64,000 nucleotides of DNA from Antedon mediterranea (Eukaryota > Echinodermata > Crinoidea > Comatulida > Antedonidae): the NCBI RefSeq assembly GCF_964355755.1, contig NC_092671.1, positions 33,251,304 to 33,315,303 on the forward strand. The letters run 5' to 3'. How positions within the stretch are numbered: the stretch's first letter is position 1; each line of letters begins with the position of its first letter. Positions 21,140-34,271 of this stretch are shown one piece after another. The notes beneath the pieces are model-generated. The model was not told the DNA's origin. It saw only the letters and a program-made list of their open reading frames with translations, and did not search any database. The translations under genes were made by a program, and so were the position numbers.

Positions 21140-22400
21140 TCGACAGGTGTAATAAGTGCGACAGCAATTTTTTTTAAATGCGACAAGCTATCACGAAGTG
21201 CGACAAGCTATTACAAAGTGCGACAGGTTATTACAAAGTGCGACAGGTTATTAAAAAGTGCGACAAGCTATTGCAAAGTGCGACAGGTTATTACAAAGTG
21301 CGACAAGCTATTACAAAATGCAACAGGTTATTACAAAGTGCGACAAGCTATTAAAAAAGTGCGACAGGTTATTACAAAGTGCGACAAGCTATTACAAAGT
21401 GCGACAGGTTATTACAAAGTGCGACAAGCCATTACAAAGTGCGACAAGCTATTACAAAGTGCGACAAGTTATTACTAAGTGCGACAAGCTATTAAAAAGT
21501 GCGACAGGTTATTACAAAGTGCGACAAGCTATTACAAAGTGCGACAAGCTATTACAAAGTGCGAAAGGTTATTACAAAGTGCGACAGGGTATTACAAAGT
21601 GCGACAGGGTATTACAAAGTGCGACAGGTTATTACAAAGTGCGACAAGCTATTACAAAGTGCGAAAGGTTATTACAAAGTGCGACAGGTTATTACAAAGT
21701 GCGACAAGCTATTACAAAGTGCGACAAGCTATTACAAAGTGCGACAGGTTATTACAAAGTGCGACAAGCTATTAAAAAGTGCGACAAGCTATTACAAAGT
21801 GCGACAGGTTATTACAAAGTGCGACAAGCTATTACAAAGTGCGACAGGTTATTAAAAAGTGCGACAAGCTATTACAAAGTGCGACAAGCTATTACAAAGT
21901 GCGACAGGTTATTACAAAGTGCGACAAGCTATTACAAAGTGCGACAGGTTATTACAAAGTGCGACAAGCTATTACAAAGTGCGACAGGTTATTACAAAGT
22001 GCGACAAGCTATTACAAAGTGCGACAGGTTATTACAAACTGCGACAGGTTTTTACACAAAGTGCGACAGGTTAGTACAAAGTGCGACAGGTTATTACAAA
22101 GTGCGACAAGCTATTACAAAGTGCGACAGGTTATTACAAACTGCGACAGGTTTTTACACAAAGTGCGACAGGTTAGTACAAAGTGCGACAGGTTATTACA
22201 AAGTGCGACAAGCTATTACAAAGTGCGACAGGTTATTACAAAGTGTGACAAGCTATTACAAAGTGCGACAAGCTATTAAAAAGTGCGACAGGCTATTACA
22301 AAGTGCAAAAAGCTATTACAAAGTGCGACAGGCTATTACAAAATGCGACAAGCTATTACAAAGTGCGACATTTGTGTTACGAAGTTCGACAGGTGTTAGA
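21140..22400. repeat. 20-bp satellite array (AAGTGCGACARGYTATTACA)
   Basis: More than 60 near-perfect 20-base units. Two variants, ...ACAAGCT... and ...ACAGGTT..., often alternate to give a 40-base higher-order period. A longer ~104-base duplication including TTTTTACACAAAG occurs at about 22037-22140 and again just after it. Because 20 is not a multiple of 3 and the unit has no stop in several frames, long overlapping ORFs appear; they show no other protein feature. The edges (to about 22580) degrade progressively. Confidence 0.95.
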
Positions 22401-22580
22401 AAGTGCGACACCAATTTAAAAAAAATTCCACAAGTTATTACAAAATCCGATACACTTCTGTTACGATGTTCGATAGCTGGTGTTACAAAGTGCTACAGCA
22501 ATTACTCCAAAGTTATAAGGAAGTGTTATAAAGTGCGACAATAATTACGATAAAGTAAGTTATTACAAAGTGCGACACTT

Positions 22581-25144
22581 TTGATACGAATTTGATACTC
22601 AATACATTGAAGCATCCCTTTATATACAAGCAGTTTATTTGAGAGTGTTATAAAGCAAAATAAACAGACTATAAGAATAAAACGGTGAACGACCAAGTGA
22701 CTTCAAAATAGATTTATTAAACAAGTTTTACGTATGGTAAACTTGACCTCACAATTTGTAGCCAAGGAGTCCGGTGGACAATACAGCGATGGAAAGTAGT
22801 TAAAGAGGTTAACAGAGCAGTAAACAACACTATACAACAGCAGACGCACCTTGGCCACACGCTAAAACATTTACACATTTAAAGATGCGTAATATATGTC
22901 AACTATTCATAGGGATTACACTTCAGCTGGCAGAGGAGACATTCCAGCTAAGTTTTTTTCCAGTATTACAACATCAATAGGCAAGGCTCACAATGCAATA
23001 AAATCATCAACCATGTTACTTAATAACATACATGGCCAATCTCTTATTTTCTAAACTGTACAACTGTATATTTTATCCCGTATCATATTAGAATTCGAAA
23101 TACTGAATAAATATTTCAGAATGAATACCATGAAACATTAATACACACTATAGCGCCCCCATTTGGTGATAACATGAACACACATTATATCTCCCCCTCC
23201 CCCCGCCCCCTTCCCCCTTTCGATGATAACATTCAGACACATTATAGCGCCCCCTTTTGGTGATAACATTCATACACATTATAGCGCCCCCCCTTTTTAG
23301 TATTCATTATATACATGGTCAATACTTATACTGTACAGTAGTCGCTGCAGAAATGTTCACCTTTTTGCAGTATGCAGTTATTTTAAGTACAATTGTCTTA
23401 TTTTATGGAAATTTTTTAACAATTGCATCATTTTATAATTTAACAAACTTTAAGCTACTTTCTATCTGTAGAAAATTAATCAAATTATTGTTGTTAATTA
23501 TATAACATTGTACGATAATGTAGCCCATGAGACATTAGGTAGGGGTGTACCAACACTTAACAAACAAAAATTGTAAAAATGGCGCCATTAAGAAAAAAAC
23601 ATCCTACATAAATGATACAAGACTAAAACAGTTTCAGTATAGAGTAGATTGAGAATTTAGAAAAAAAAAGGTGTCTATATGATAAATATGAGACTGCTGA
23701 CTGTTAAAGTTACGGTCAGATTTATAGCAGTACTTGACCAATCTCTTTTGTTTTGCATTATTGTTTGTTGGTCAAAGAAACAAATGAAAATATACATACA
23801 TTTTCCCATGAAATGAAGGGGGAAAATACGTGTTTTAACACCAAGACCTACTCCTATTTCGGACTTTCTACTGTATCTAGGCCTACATTATTTTTATGCG
23901 TGACCATGTGTCATCAACTTGTTTCTTACTGGTTACTGCCTCCTGAGGGTAAATACAATCAAGGTAAACACATTAGCTATTGATATAATATTAATAAACA
24001 TAGCAATTTGAACCAGTTTTGTTGATTTATGGTGGCGATACCCATATTTTATGATAATTAAGCTAGAATAACAGATTTTATTGAATCAAGACAACTTCTC
24101 TTAAACACACCTACTAAAAAAGGGTTATCTTGTACAGATAAATTCAATTAAAGATGTCTGAAAACATAATGCTAATACGCAATGGCTAGGATCTGTTGCT
24201 GTATCAAAGCTTCTGGCTACTAAAGGTAGGATATTTGCAAAAATCACTTTCACACTGCCTAACAGAACTGCAGAGTTTACACATCATACACAAAGTTGGT
24301 GTTGATGGCACAGTGCGACTCCGAGAGTTTTGCTAAGCTAATGTGAAAACGGTATAAGATAGTTTATCCTAAAAAACATCCCTCTAGGCAAATAGTGAGT
24401 AAAGCCGGGCTAACCATTGTCCTCAAGATGAGAGGAAGTCTAAAAAATGTCATGTCATGTAGGTCTACCATAGTTTTAACAGCCAGAAGCTTAAATGCAA
24501 TACAAAATCTATAGACACAATTAACAATTTTTTCTTTCTCCTAATTTTTACATACTCTTTGTTTGTATGCATGGACTTGCTAGACAGTAACATGTATGGT
24601 AATGGTCTATAAAATTACAACATGACAACAATTATGACAACAACTACAGTATCTGCAGTACTGTAGTACCAAACAAAATTATGGAAGAAATACAAATAAT
24701 ACGGCTACTAGCATTTTTATATTTACATGAAATCAAATTATGTTAATTTTATCAGAAAAAATTGTAGATTTAATTGAAAATCCAAAAGTATATAAATTAG
24801 TAAAAAGCCCATAATTAGTTGGTTTTTATCACTACAACAGCATATTATTTTCTAACAAATAATAAAATATAAATATACATATTTTAAGTAGATTTAATTG
24901 TTGAATTAAATTTATTTAAAATAATTATGTATTACACAATTTGAAGCACAGCCGAAAAAATAACTTCAAATAAAGATATATTTAAACTAAAAAGGAATAA
25001 ATGGAAGCTACAGTATAGTAAAACTTACTGAACGATTAAAAAAATTGTTATATTAAAGTAAATATAATAAAATATGATTCTTGGCACGAATATATTGTTT
25101 GCAAGGCTTTTATCAATATAGATGAGAGATAAATACATTCCAAG
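22581..25144. other. Non-coding, includes a GCGCCCCC-type minisatellite
   Basis: At 23150-23297 three to four units of CACATTATAGCGCCCCC(A/T)TTTGGTGATAACAT occur with a C-rich interruption. The rest is AT-rich with no exon seen. Part of it may be the 3' untranslated region of the minus-strand exon at 25145-25320; minus-strand AATAAA signals are present, for example near 22712. Confidence 0.4.
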
Positions 25145-25320
25145 TCAACTCGCAACGCCGGTTTGCACTTTAGGGAAGAAACCCTTGCTTTTCCATCTGA
25201 ATGAAAGCATTTTACCATCCAGCTGCTTTTTAACTGGTCTGATTAGGCAAGGAAAGCACCTTAGCCCATCAACCACTATTCCCTCATAGACTTCTTTAGG
25301 TAGAAAATTGATGCTATTGT
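25145..25320 (-). CDS. Terminal coding exon of an unrecognised gene
   Basis: The minus strand has an acceptor TTGTTTTAAG at 25321-25322, an open frame of 57 codons and a TGA at 25145-25147. The frame opens after two bases, so the incoming intron is phase 1. The product segment starts NSINFLPKEVYEGIVVDG and continues LRCFPCLIRPVKKQLDGK, with MLSFRWKSKGFFPKVQTG near the end. It has no simple-sequence bias, is less AT-rich than its surroundings and uses varied codons, so it looks like real coding sequence. I do not recognise the family. A CxxC (FPC) pair and many basic residues are the only visible features. It lies downstream of the nuclear-receptor gene on the same strand, whose own stop is at 28209, so it probably belongs to another gene whose upstream exons I could not locate. 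Confidence 0.55.
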
Positions 25321-26485
25321 CTTAAAACAATAACATATAATAAAAACAAACAAATAAATGCATTACATATTTCAGCATAAAATTACACAGTATTAATAAT
25401 TGTTATTTCAGTTCAACATTGAATAAAGTTATTGAGAAATGACGAAGAATTTACAGATATATTTACAGTTTGCTACAATATATTTAAGTCCCCTAAGTAA
25501 CAGGTTACCAAAGATACTTTAAACACAAGATAGTACAACCCTTTGACAACGTTTCCAAAAAAATGAATATGACTTGTTTATCAACTAAATGTATAAAAAA
25601 AATGAATGTTTATGCATTGAATAGGGAGTATGCTTTCAAGATTGACTGTTCTATTGAACAAGGTAGAGTTGAGTCATTAGGAGACAGTTAGGCTGTCAAC
25701 AAATGAAAATATTCTCCCATTTAACTCATAAACATTTATTATTTGTTTTATAACACACCTACCCTTCTAGAGTAAAATTTTATTTAATTAATCTGGCGCT
25801 TCAAAAGGCCAGATGGCAGACTAGCCATTAAAAAACTCAGCACTAATTGTTGTGGTACGATAGGTGTATCTTGGTTATAGATATAGTATAGCAACTATCT
25901 GAAAATCGAAAGGATACCCTTATTAGGTGTGGTTTAAAAAAACAGGATATATACCGTGCTCGTAACTTTTCAACAGTGCTGAAGATTAACAACTTTTATT
26001 TTAAATAGTAACGCCATCATTGCACGTAGGCAACAACAGTAAGACTTAAAATGGAGCTGCTTACAATATAATTTCTTCCTATCAAGAAGGGTTTCTTGTG
26101 TTTATGTTATCTTTGGTTTAGTATAAGGAATCCTGCCAAACTACAGTACAATTTTCATAACTTTGTCCTAAGTATTAAGATTTTATCTACTTAGTACTGA
26201 CCCGTTACTACTTCAATAACATCCCTACCAAATATATCATACATATTTTACATATTTCCTCCTTTTATTATAACAAGCATGCGTTTCTACCGATTCCAGA
26301 TGTACTATCATATGTCAATGAGACAATTCATACTGTGAATTAATAAAAATATGTTTTACAGCCTTCTATTTTTTTTTTTAAACATAAACTTTTTTTATAG
26401 AAATTTTTAAACTAGTTTGCTTAAATTCATCATAAACAGGTAAGTATATTTAGTTTTCAGAGATAAAATCAATTAAAACATTTTT

Positions 26486-27546
26486 CAGGGCCGTAGCCAG
26501 GATCTGTCAAGGGGGGGTTCGGACACTAAATATTTGGGTCAAACCCCCCCCCCCCCCCTGGGGTGGGGCCTGATGCGAAGCGAATTTTGTTAAATGACAC
26601 CCCTAGATGGCCGGAAAAGACACTCTCGTGCAGCATGCTACCAATGAGCAAAAAGATCGTACTTTTTTCCTCCTTCTCAAACACGTTGATAATTTAAAGG
26701 ACGATAACTATTTTTTGCAGTATGTTAGATGCGCGTACTCTGTGCGGAACCGCCGATTGTTTGATCATTTACTCCGTATTTTGTTTTGCGTTCAAGTTCA
26801 ATGCGAACGTACATCTAGGAGCAGCCCCGAAAAAAGCACACTGGTTGACGGCAAATGCTATTTGCTAGCTCTATCTATAATATTTATTTACAGCAATTTG
26901 TTGAGGAATATAAATATTTAAATAGGTGATAGATATTGATACATTTTAGTACGTATCGGCTGGTGGTCTAGAAAAAAATAATCGGATGCCATAATGTGAA
27001 CTACAGTACTTGATACCATAGATATTATAGTGTAAAATATTAATATTCACTATAATCCTCTATGATACATTATACTTCATAGTCACACATAAATACTGAT
27101 GTACGTCGGAAGGCTATATACTTTATGCATGCTGCCTGACTGCCAGTGATCTAAACAATTATAGGTACGCAGTTGTCTGGCGGTGTCCTTTGTACGAATC
27201 GTTCGTGCCCCAGTTCGCTATGAGACGCGTCAATATCATGTTACATGCAGGGACCAAACATTTATTTTTCAGGTTAAAATCGGCAATTCATTTGCAGCTT
27301 TTAGAAATTTACAGACACGTATCGCTAGTTGACGCTCATACAGAGAAGAAGGTTCACGAACAAGTTTACGAATTTTTCAATTTACAAACAACTTTTTGTA
27401 CTGTGGGGCACGTATTTGGAGGATTTTTGGAGATGAGGGTGAGGTATTGGGCATGTCGGGGATGGGGGTTCGCAGTCGGTTAAGGGGGGTTCGCTGTAAA
27501 GGGGGGGTTCGCCCGAACCATAAAACCCCCCCTGGCTACGGGCCTG
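26486..27546. mobile_element. Inverted-repeat DNA transposon remnant (CAGGGCCGTAGCCAGG ends)
   Basis: The left end reads CAGGGCCGTAGCCAGG and the right end, reverse-complemented, CAGGCCCGTAGCCAGGGGGG. Both continue into G-rich TTCG-containing sequence. CAGGG-type ends resemble hAT elements, but the flanks (ACATTTTT and TTTTTGTT) give no clear 8-bp target duplication. Inside, 26607-26921 and 27190-27483 are open frames with reasonable composition. They may be remnants of a transposase or of unrelated cargo; I recognise no motif. Fragments with GGCTACGGCCCTGG at 36115-36145 suggest a second, badly eroded copy. Confidence 0.65.
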
Positions 27547-28208
27547 TTTTTGTTATAAAACATTTTAAAAGATTGTTAAATGAAGCATTCCACTGTAACA
27601 CATTAATTCCACCAATCAAAGTTTCGCATTTTACACATAACCAATATTAAGGCTTAAAACAGTTACAGCACCCTCTGTTGGCAGACAGTTACTAAGAGGT
27701 AATGAATGGTATACATGAGGCCTATAACATCTAAATTGTTTAATCAATTCTTATATTCGCATACATTAATTAAAACAGATTTAGCAGTCTAATTTACAAC
27801 TAGTCACTGTTTTTACACTATAGGTCATGTTACTAAGACAAGTCATTAAAAAGTATATTTCTTAACCCGGTCTTTGTATGAACTTTGGCAGGAGCCAGAT
27901 GTTCTAGAGTTTGTGAATACATGATACAAAAGACCATAAATATTTCACGGGACTGATACTGAATGTGCAATACGATAATTACGCAAGTACATTATCCTCT
28001 GTATTTTAAGCACATAATATCGTGGTGTTGTAGAAAACATCTATCATAACTGTCTTCATGTGATTTAAAATCAACCAGTCATTTCCAAGTGCAATATTTT
28101 GCACCTCAATTGAATAAATTCATTATTTTTCTTGCAAACATACCATTTTACTTGTTTATCAAACTTTTTAAATGTTCATAAGGGTTATATTTTCCTTGAA
28201 AATAATCC

Positions 28209-28498
28209 TCAATTATCATTTTTTTCTTTTTCATGATTTTTATTTTTTGGAACCTCATTCAGGTCGAATACTTCAGCGTGTAGGGGTGGAAACTGCATCT
28301 CTGGGGTTTTAACTTTGAGTTCCATTAATCGACGCGTGTGCTCTGGACCGATCTGTCGGAGCATTGGAAGAGTTGTCACCAGTTGGCCAAACATGCTCTT
28401 ATCCTCAGGATGATTAATTAGCAGTTCGTACTGGAGAGACCGTAGTAAATTTCCCTGCAGTTTCTTGATTGGTTCAATCTCTTTTAGGAACGGACGAT
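28209..28498 (-). CDS. NR1-type nuclear receptor, terminal exon (end of ligand-binding domain, AF-2)
   Basis: The minus strand has an acceptor TCTTCAACAG, phase 1, and a TGA at 28209-28211, giving about 96 residues. The segment completes the ligand-binding domain: DRPFLKEIEPIKKLQGNLL (helices 8-9), LINHPEDKSMFGQLVTTLP and MLRQIGPEHTRRLMELK (helices 10-11), then FPPLHAEVFDL, an AF-2 activation helix with the pattern LxxEVF. A basic, lysine-rich tail of about 18 residues follows. The 'NHPE...LRQI..EH' stretch resembles PPARs; the 'FPPL..E.F' end resembles ROR and HNF4/RXR. Rev-erb and vertebrate E75-like receptors lack helix 12, so this one looks able to recruit coactivators. Exact family is unresolved. 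Confidence 0.88.
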
Positions 28499-30547
28499 CT
28501 GTTGAAGAGAAATAAAGATGTCAATATTAATGTGTTATGTGTGTCTGTGCAAGTAACCTACCAACATTTTTTTAATAGGCATTCAATTTTGTTATTTAAA
28601 AAAAAAATCTCCACTGAATAGCTCACACTCCCAACAAGTTTACTCATGGTCAGTTCAAAATTCAAAATATGCCCTTTTATAACAGGTTGAGACACCCATG
28701 TGTTAAGTTTGTTAACACACAGCAGTCAGGCAATAATTTATTCATTATTAGTATGCAGATGTCTGACTTGTGGCATTCAAATGCAGGTTAAAAAAAAAGA
28801 AAAGTAGGAGGAAACCTCAATTTGAAAACTTCAAAACAATGTGACCCTTGACCTGATAAACAGCACCCTATTTCATGTCAGTTTTTAGACCCTAAATGTA
28901 TTTTACAAAATATCAGTTGATTTTGATTTAGTGGTGTTTTTAAGTTTATCTGAATCAGAATATCACCAATATGGAACACTCTAAGCCAAGTTTTATGTGG
29001 AACAGCAATGTAAAATATTGCTTAATTATGCACATGCATTTCCATAGGCCCACAAAGAAAATGTAGTATTTATGTCTAAATACACTAACAATGTAGTCCC
29101 TAATAGAGGTACAAAAAATGTGCTCAGTGGCACTTACTAGAACAGATCCACCATTTATACATTCCCACTTGTAATGACAACATTAATCATATAAATATGA
29201 TCTTTAAAGGTTGGTTCCATTTCTTAGTTAAACAGGTGCTAATCTGTAGACTTAACTAAACCTTTGGTCACTATTGTTTTGGTACAGACCTCCCAAAGTC
29301 TGGCACAGATATTCTGGTATTTATAATTCATCCCGCACCTCTATTTATTTTTGTTTCTTGATTATCCATGATATGTAAAAAACATCCAGATAATGTATAA
29401 ATATATTATTTATCTACTAATAGGCTTCTAGTTCTCTTGTTTGCTTTTAATTTAATTTTGTTACTAGTTCAATATACACAAAAGAAAGTGAGAGGGAGGT
29501 AGTGCAGACATTCATTCAAATATTAAATAACAATAGTTGTAGTAGTAACACAGTTGAGACAAAAAAGCAAAAAGTTGAGTTTGATGGAAGTGATGACAAA
29601 CATGATAATCAGTGAAGCGTTTTAAAGAAAGTAAATGATTAGCTAAAGTAGAATGACGATGATGTGAATTGGCCTACCAAACGACAAAGCAATCTTCAGT
29701 TGAACTACTTATACCGACCAAGTGACCGACAAAAACCAGCCAACTACAGAAGGCAAGATTTACTAGGTCAGCATATAGTCCAAAACAAGTTTAGCAATCA
29801 ATTAAACAACTCGCACACATTATGTATACGAGGAACATGATGATATTTTCATGAGAAGGGCTGTTATCAATGCCTCTAGGGGACACTTGATTGTAGTTTT
29901 CTGATTGCTGTGTCAGAGTGCCTTTAGTAAATCTGATTTGCATCGTTTTACCACTGGAGTCAATTTGATCTTCATGTGAGATGTGATAATTGTTATAATA
30001 GGGAGTTGACAACAACAACAGCCAAAAGATGGAGAATAGGAGTCGCAAATGTAGATGAAAAGAAATTGTGTTAAGATTATTGTTAAACTATAATTATTTA
30101 AATGATGGTAATGATGATAATGATGACAATAATAATAATAAAACATTTAAATATGCATGCAAATAATGCATCCCATTAGGTCCACAAGATCTTTCATATC
30201 AAACAATAATTTACTTCAGAATCAATAAATCAAGTAGTAGTTAATTTGCCATATAATTTATATCTCTCTAAATTCCCTGCCATCAACCGCGCATCAATTA
30301 TCAATATTATAACACAACTGATTGTATCCTTTTAATTTGATTGTTCAATTATGCATCACATGTCATTTTGAATTACCTGTATCTAAGGAAAAAGTGATAT
30401 CTAATGGTGTAATAAATGCACTCTAATGCATGTTCAGTTCCCTGTAAACATTTTGATAATTTTTTAGTCTCGTTACAAAATTGTTCAACTCGTGAAATAT
30501 TCTCTCCATTCAACTCATAAACATTAATTATTTGAATACTATCTCAC

Positions 30548-31007
30548 CTGGTGACATTATGACAACGGCAGATAACAATGCGTACTCGCTATCCTCCAGT
30601 AACATCTGATTCACTCGTGCAGAGAAGTCAAACAAGAGATCAAATAAGTTTCCCAACGGCATTTCGTGCGTGTCTTTTAACGAGAACATATCACCCGTTG
30701 TCCACCAGTACACCATCCCATTACTGACGTTGGCGACGGTTGAAAACCTGATGGTTGCAACTTCAAACAAGCCAGTTTTAATCAACGTGATTTGGTCTTC
30801 TCGATTGAGGTTTTTGAAACCGGGAATTTTCTTGGCGAAGTTGACAATACGTGTGATTTGACTGGTGAATTTACTAGAAAAGAAGGTCCACATCTTCATT
30901 GTGTCCAATGGCTTGGAATAATCTAGCTCCTTCGGTGGCTTATCGGAAGTTGGAAATCCTGGCGGATGGTTGCATTTACTGCAATCATGGTTGTACCGTT
31001 CTTTAAG
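30548..31007 (-). CDS. NR1-type nuclear receptor, central ligand-binding-domain exon
   Basis: The exon is bounded by an acceptor ATCTTTTAG (phase 0) and a GTGAGA donor (phase 1) and is 460 bases long. It encodes about 153 residues, starting with LKERYNHDCSKC. The nuclear-receptor signature is clear: FAKKIPGFKNLNREDQITLI (helices 3-5), followed by KTGLFEVATIRFS, a beta-turn region with MVYWWTTGDMF, FDLLFDFSARVNQMLLE (helices 6-7) and YALLSAVVIMSPG (helix 8). The residues and spacing fit the NR1 group (Rev-erb, E75, E78, ROR, PPAR). It would act in the nucleus as a DNA-bound ligand- or metabolite-responsive transcription factor. The C-x-x-C pair before helix 3 is unusual for this position. Confidence 0.92.
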
Positions 31008-34000
31008 CTAAAAGATAAGAAATATTTCATCAGTACAACAGGAGTGTATGCAAGAGTTGGACCGTGCAAAATGAGCGGTGCCTATTGCAGGTGTTGATGT
31101 AGTCTATAAAACTAATATAAAATTCCACTACAGTATTATCTAATACACCATAAACTATTAAATTATTTCTAAATATTGGTTTCTTCTTAACTTAAAAAGC
31201 CCTTTTGCTTTATTTTCATTAAGCATTATTTAATGAAGGAAGAACTTTCAATGAGTCGAGGGGCGTTTTTTGTAAGATTATTTCTTGTTTAACTTATTCA
31301 CAATATTTTCATATTTCTTTCATACGTAAAATGAAAGAAAGAAAACATACTGTGAATGAACATGTTACAAATAAAGATTTTAGTTTTATTATAATATGAG
31401 ATACCAGTTAAAGCAATTTGGTAGCTCTATCAATATGATTGTATAATCAATATTTCAATGTATTATTTTCTAACCATAAAATCAATGATTTCAGAATGAT
31501 GTTTATAAGAAGTGGCTCAAATAATTACCATGAAATAAAAATTACTAATGATATGAACAAAGGACTCGAAGGATAAAAAGTAAAGTGTGTTACCGGTACC
31601 ACTATGCCACGGTTTCTCTTTTGCAACATACAGTATAGAAATTTGTATTAATTGATAAAAATAAGAAATTTAAAAGAAGTTGTTTTTAAAACATGGTCTG
31701 GTTTGGAAAGCAATTTTTTTTAAATTAAATTGTATTCACTAAATTAAAAAAATATTTAAAAAAATAAAAATCAAACACCACAAGTTTTGGTTAGTCAGGT
31801 TCTTACATAATATTAGGGAAAAGATGAATATTTTGCACAAATGGCATTTCGTGTGTATAATGAGCTCGAAAGACAAAAATCGAAAAGCCGACTGGTGGAC
31901 TAAAATAAAAATACAACAACTACAGGCTTGGGAAAGTCTAGTTTAGGGTCTTTTATTTGGCAGTTTTAAAAAGCCAATATCAAGTTGATAAATCTATAGC
32001 TAGCTGTTATAAAAATGAGAGTGATGCATTGACGGAAGTTGACATATCTACACCAGTTGATGTTAACAAAATGGTGATGGATCTTTGACAGATTTGTTTA
32101 ATTTTGGTTGTACTTTTGTAATGATAAATTAGAGAAGAACAAAACAACAATTGTATGTATTTGGTGCAAGTATATATGATGTAAAGAGGTATAGAAAGTA
32201 TTTGTTTGTTTGCTTTATTCGGTACCAGATACCAGGTATAAGACACCAGAATAACACATATAGCTGAAACAGCTTATTTCCAATGGGGTTTTTATTAATG
32301 GTAGGATAATAATTTGCATTGGGATGAAGATTTCAGAATTTGGAAGAGATTAAGTTTCCTAAAGTAGATGTACATACTGTATAGTGTTAAATGGAACAAT
32401 TCATCACGTTTTGGTCCAGATTACCTACATTAACCAGTAAGGTTTGCGGTTCTGTGTGCTATTATTTCCTTTGGGTATTTTTATTGTTTCGGGGAAAAAT
32501 TAATTTAGTCCAGCTGGGTGGTTGATTCTCGGCTTGGTCCTGGGAACCATATTTTAGGGCACAAAATAAAAACTTTGCTGAATGCTGCAGTAGGTTGCAG
32601 TTGGTTGCAGTTCTGTGTGATATTAGTATTATTACATTCAAGTTAAGTGTAGGCGTGGTTTATTTCTTTAAATGTTTATTTTTTTCCAAAAAAAAAATAG
32701 TAGTACGCTCTCAGAGTGCAATGTTTTCATTGTGTTTACATAATGTATTCTACTAGCACATGAAAGTGCATGGTATGTACTTTGACTATCAACTGGACAT
32801 ACATAAATTGGGGTCAGCCTACTTTATGTTGTTCTTTTCTTGTCATCAATCCATACTAGGTCAACAATCTAAAGGTGACTATTTCAGTCCACCTGGGAGA
32901 TTTAGGTGTAATTAATGCTGCAGTTGTACTTTAACTGTCTGACCCCAATAGATATTATTAAACTACAGTACAATTGTGTTAACTCACTGAAGAGTTATCA
33001 GAAAAAGAGCCACTACATGTTTAAACAATATTATTAGTAATATTATTAGTAGAACCATTTTTCATTTTAATACAATACAGATTTTATAAATTAATTTCTT
33101 TTTTAAGGTAAATGTTTGAAATGTTTGCAGATGCTTATTTTAATATATTCATAGTCTGATCACTGAACTTGTGTTTAATGCAATACTTGTAATTTGTTTT
33201 TTTTATTTTTTTTATTGGGCTATTATGGAAATCTTTTATAAATGTATTTATTATTATTTATTTATTTGTATGATGATTTTCCTAATAAATTCAAATCAAA
33301 TCAAACTTCTGCTAGGCAGAAAGTGGTCACAAAAAGGTTGTTTACCTCAAGGAATTGTATCTGGCCTAGTGTTCAGATTGTGCTATTTTGGTCACTGTTT
33401 GATCAAATTAGGTCCATAGTGTGAGGCTATAGATATCATAGGCTAATATGTATAAAAGGTAGTGTGAACACATAAACATTCTGGTTCTTAACTGTATATA
33501 AATGTAATGTATGTGCTGGTTTCAGATGCAATATGTTCACATTAAACTAGATGGACAAAGTACTGAAACATGAAACTATAACAATCATAGAAGGTGTTTG
33601 ATGAGGTACTTTACTATCAGCAATTGTGATGTACCAACATGGGATTGATGAATTAAAAGTCCAGTTGCCATCAACACATAATTTTGATGGAAAAAAAAAT
33701 CTGTTTTTTCTCCTAATTTTTGTACTGATAAAAAAAATATAAAAATATCTAGTAGTAGTTTTGAAAATTATACGGTCTGAAATTGAATTTAGTCTTCTTT
33801 GTCGCAGCAAGTTAATTCAAAATTCTATTTTAATATGTTATTGTCTTGTATTGCATTTTTTGTAGAATTCCCTAATGATCAACTAAAATATTGTTGAAAT
33901 AAATAAATATGAACTATAAAATATGTAGCTATAGAAAGTACTAAGTTAGTACTTCTAATGTCAGGTCAATGTTATATTGTATATACCAAAAGTCCACTAA

Positions 34001-34271
34001 GCAATTTACAAAGTACAACACATATACTGCAATAACGTACATTATCGTAATATGATTCAATGTTTCAACATTAATTATGAAGTTACAAAGTACTTTTTTA
34101 CTTTATAAGCAATTTAAAAAAAATCTGAACTTCCACCATTAAAGTATACTAATAGGGTTACAATTTTGTTTTTTTTCTGCAGAAAATGGAATTGATTTTA
34201 TTTATTTTTCATATTTTGGAGGAAAAATCTTTAACCAAGACATAAAAATATACTAATACACAAATACTTAC
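31008..34271 (-). other. Nuclear-receptor intron, no other gene seen
   Basis: Intron of about 3.3 kb with consistent GTAAGT and TTTTAG ends. It contains AT-rich sequence, poly-A/T runs and a possible plus-strand retroposon tail at 33275-33300 (AATAAATTCAAATCAAATCAA). No coding segment was recognised. The next intron (28499-30547) is also without recognised features apart from ATG/AAT-rich runs at 30090-30150. Confidence 0.5.

Noticed and set aside
21140-22400. CRISPR-like regular repeat
   Set aside because: Repeats are contiguous with no unique spacers, and the DNA is animal.
21218-22544. ORFs of up to 428 codons in the 20-bp array
   Set aside because: They repeat one 20-residue phrase in several overlapping frames because the unit has no stops. 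There is no start context, splice signal or independent domain.
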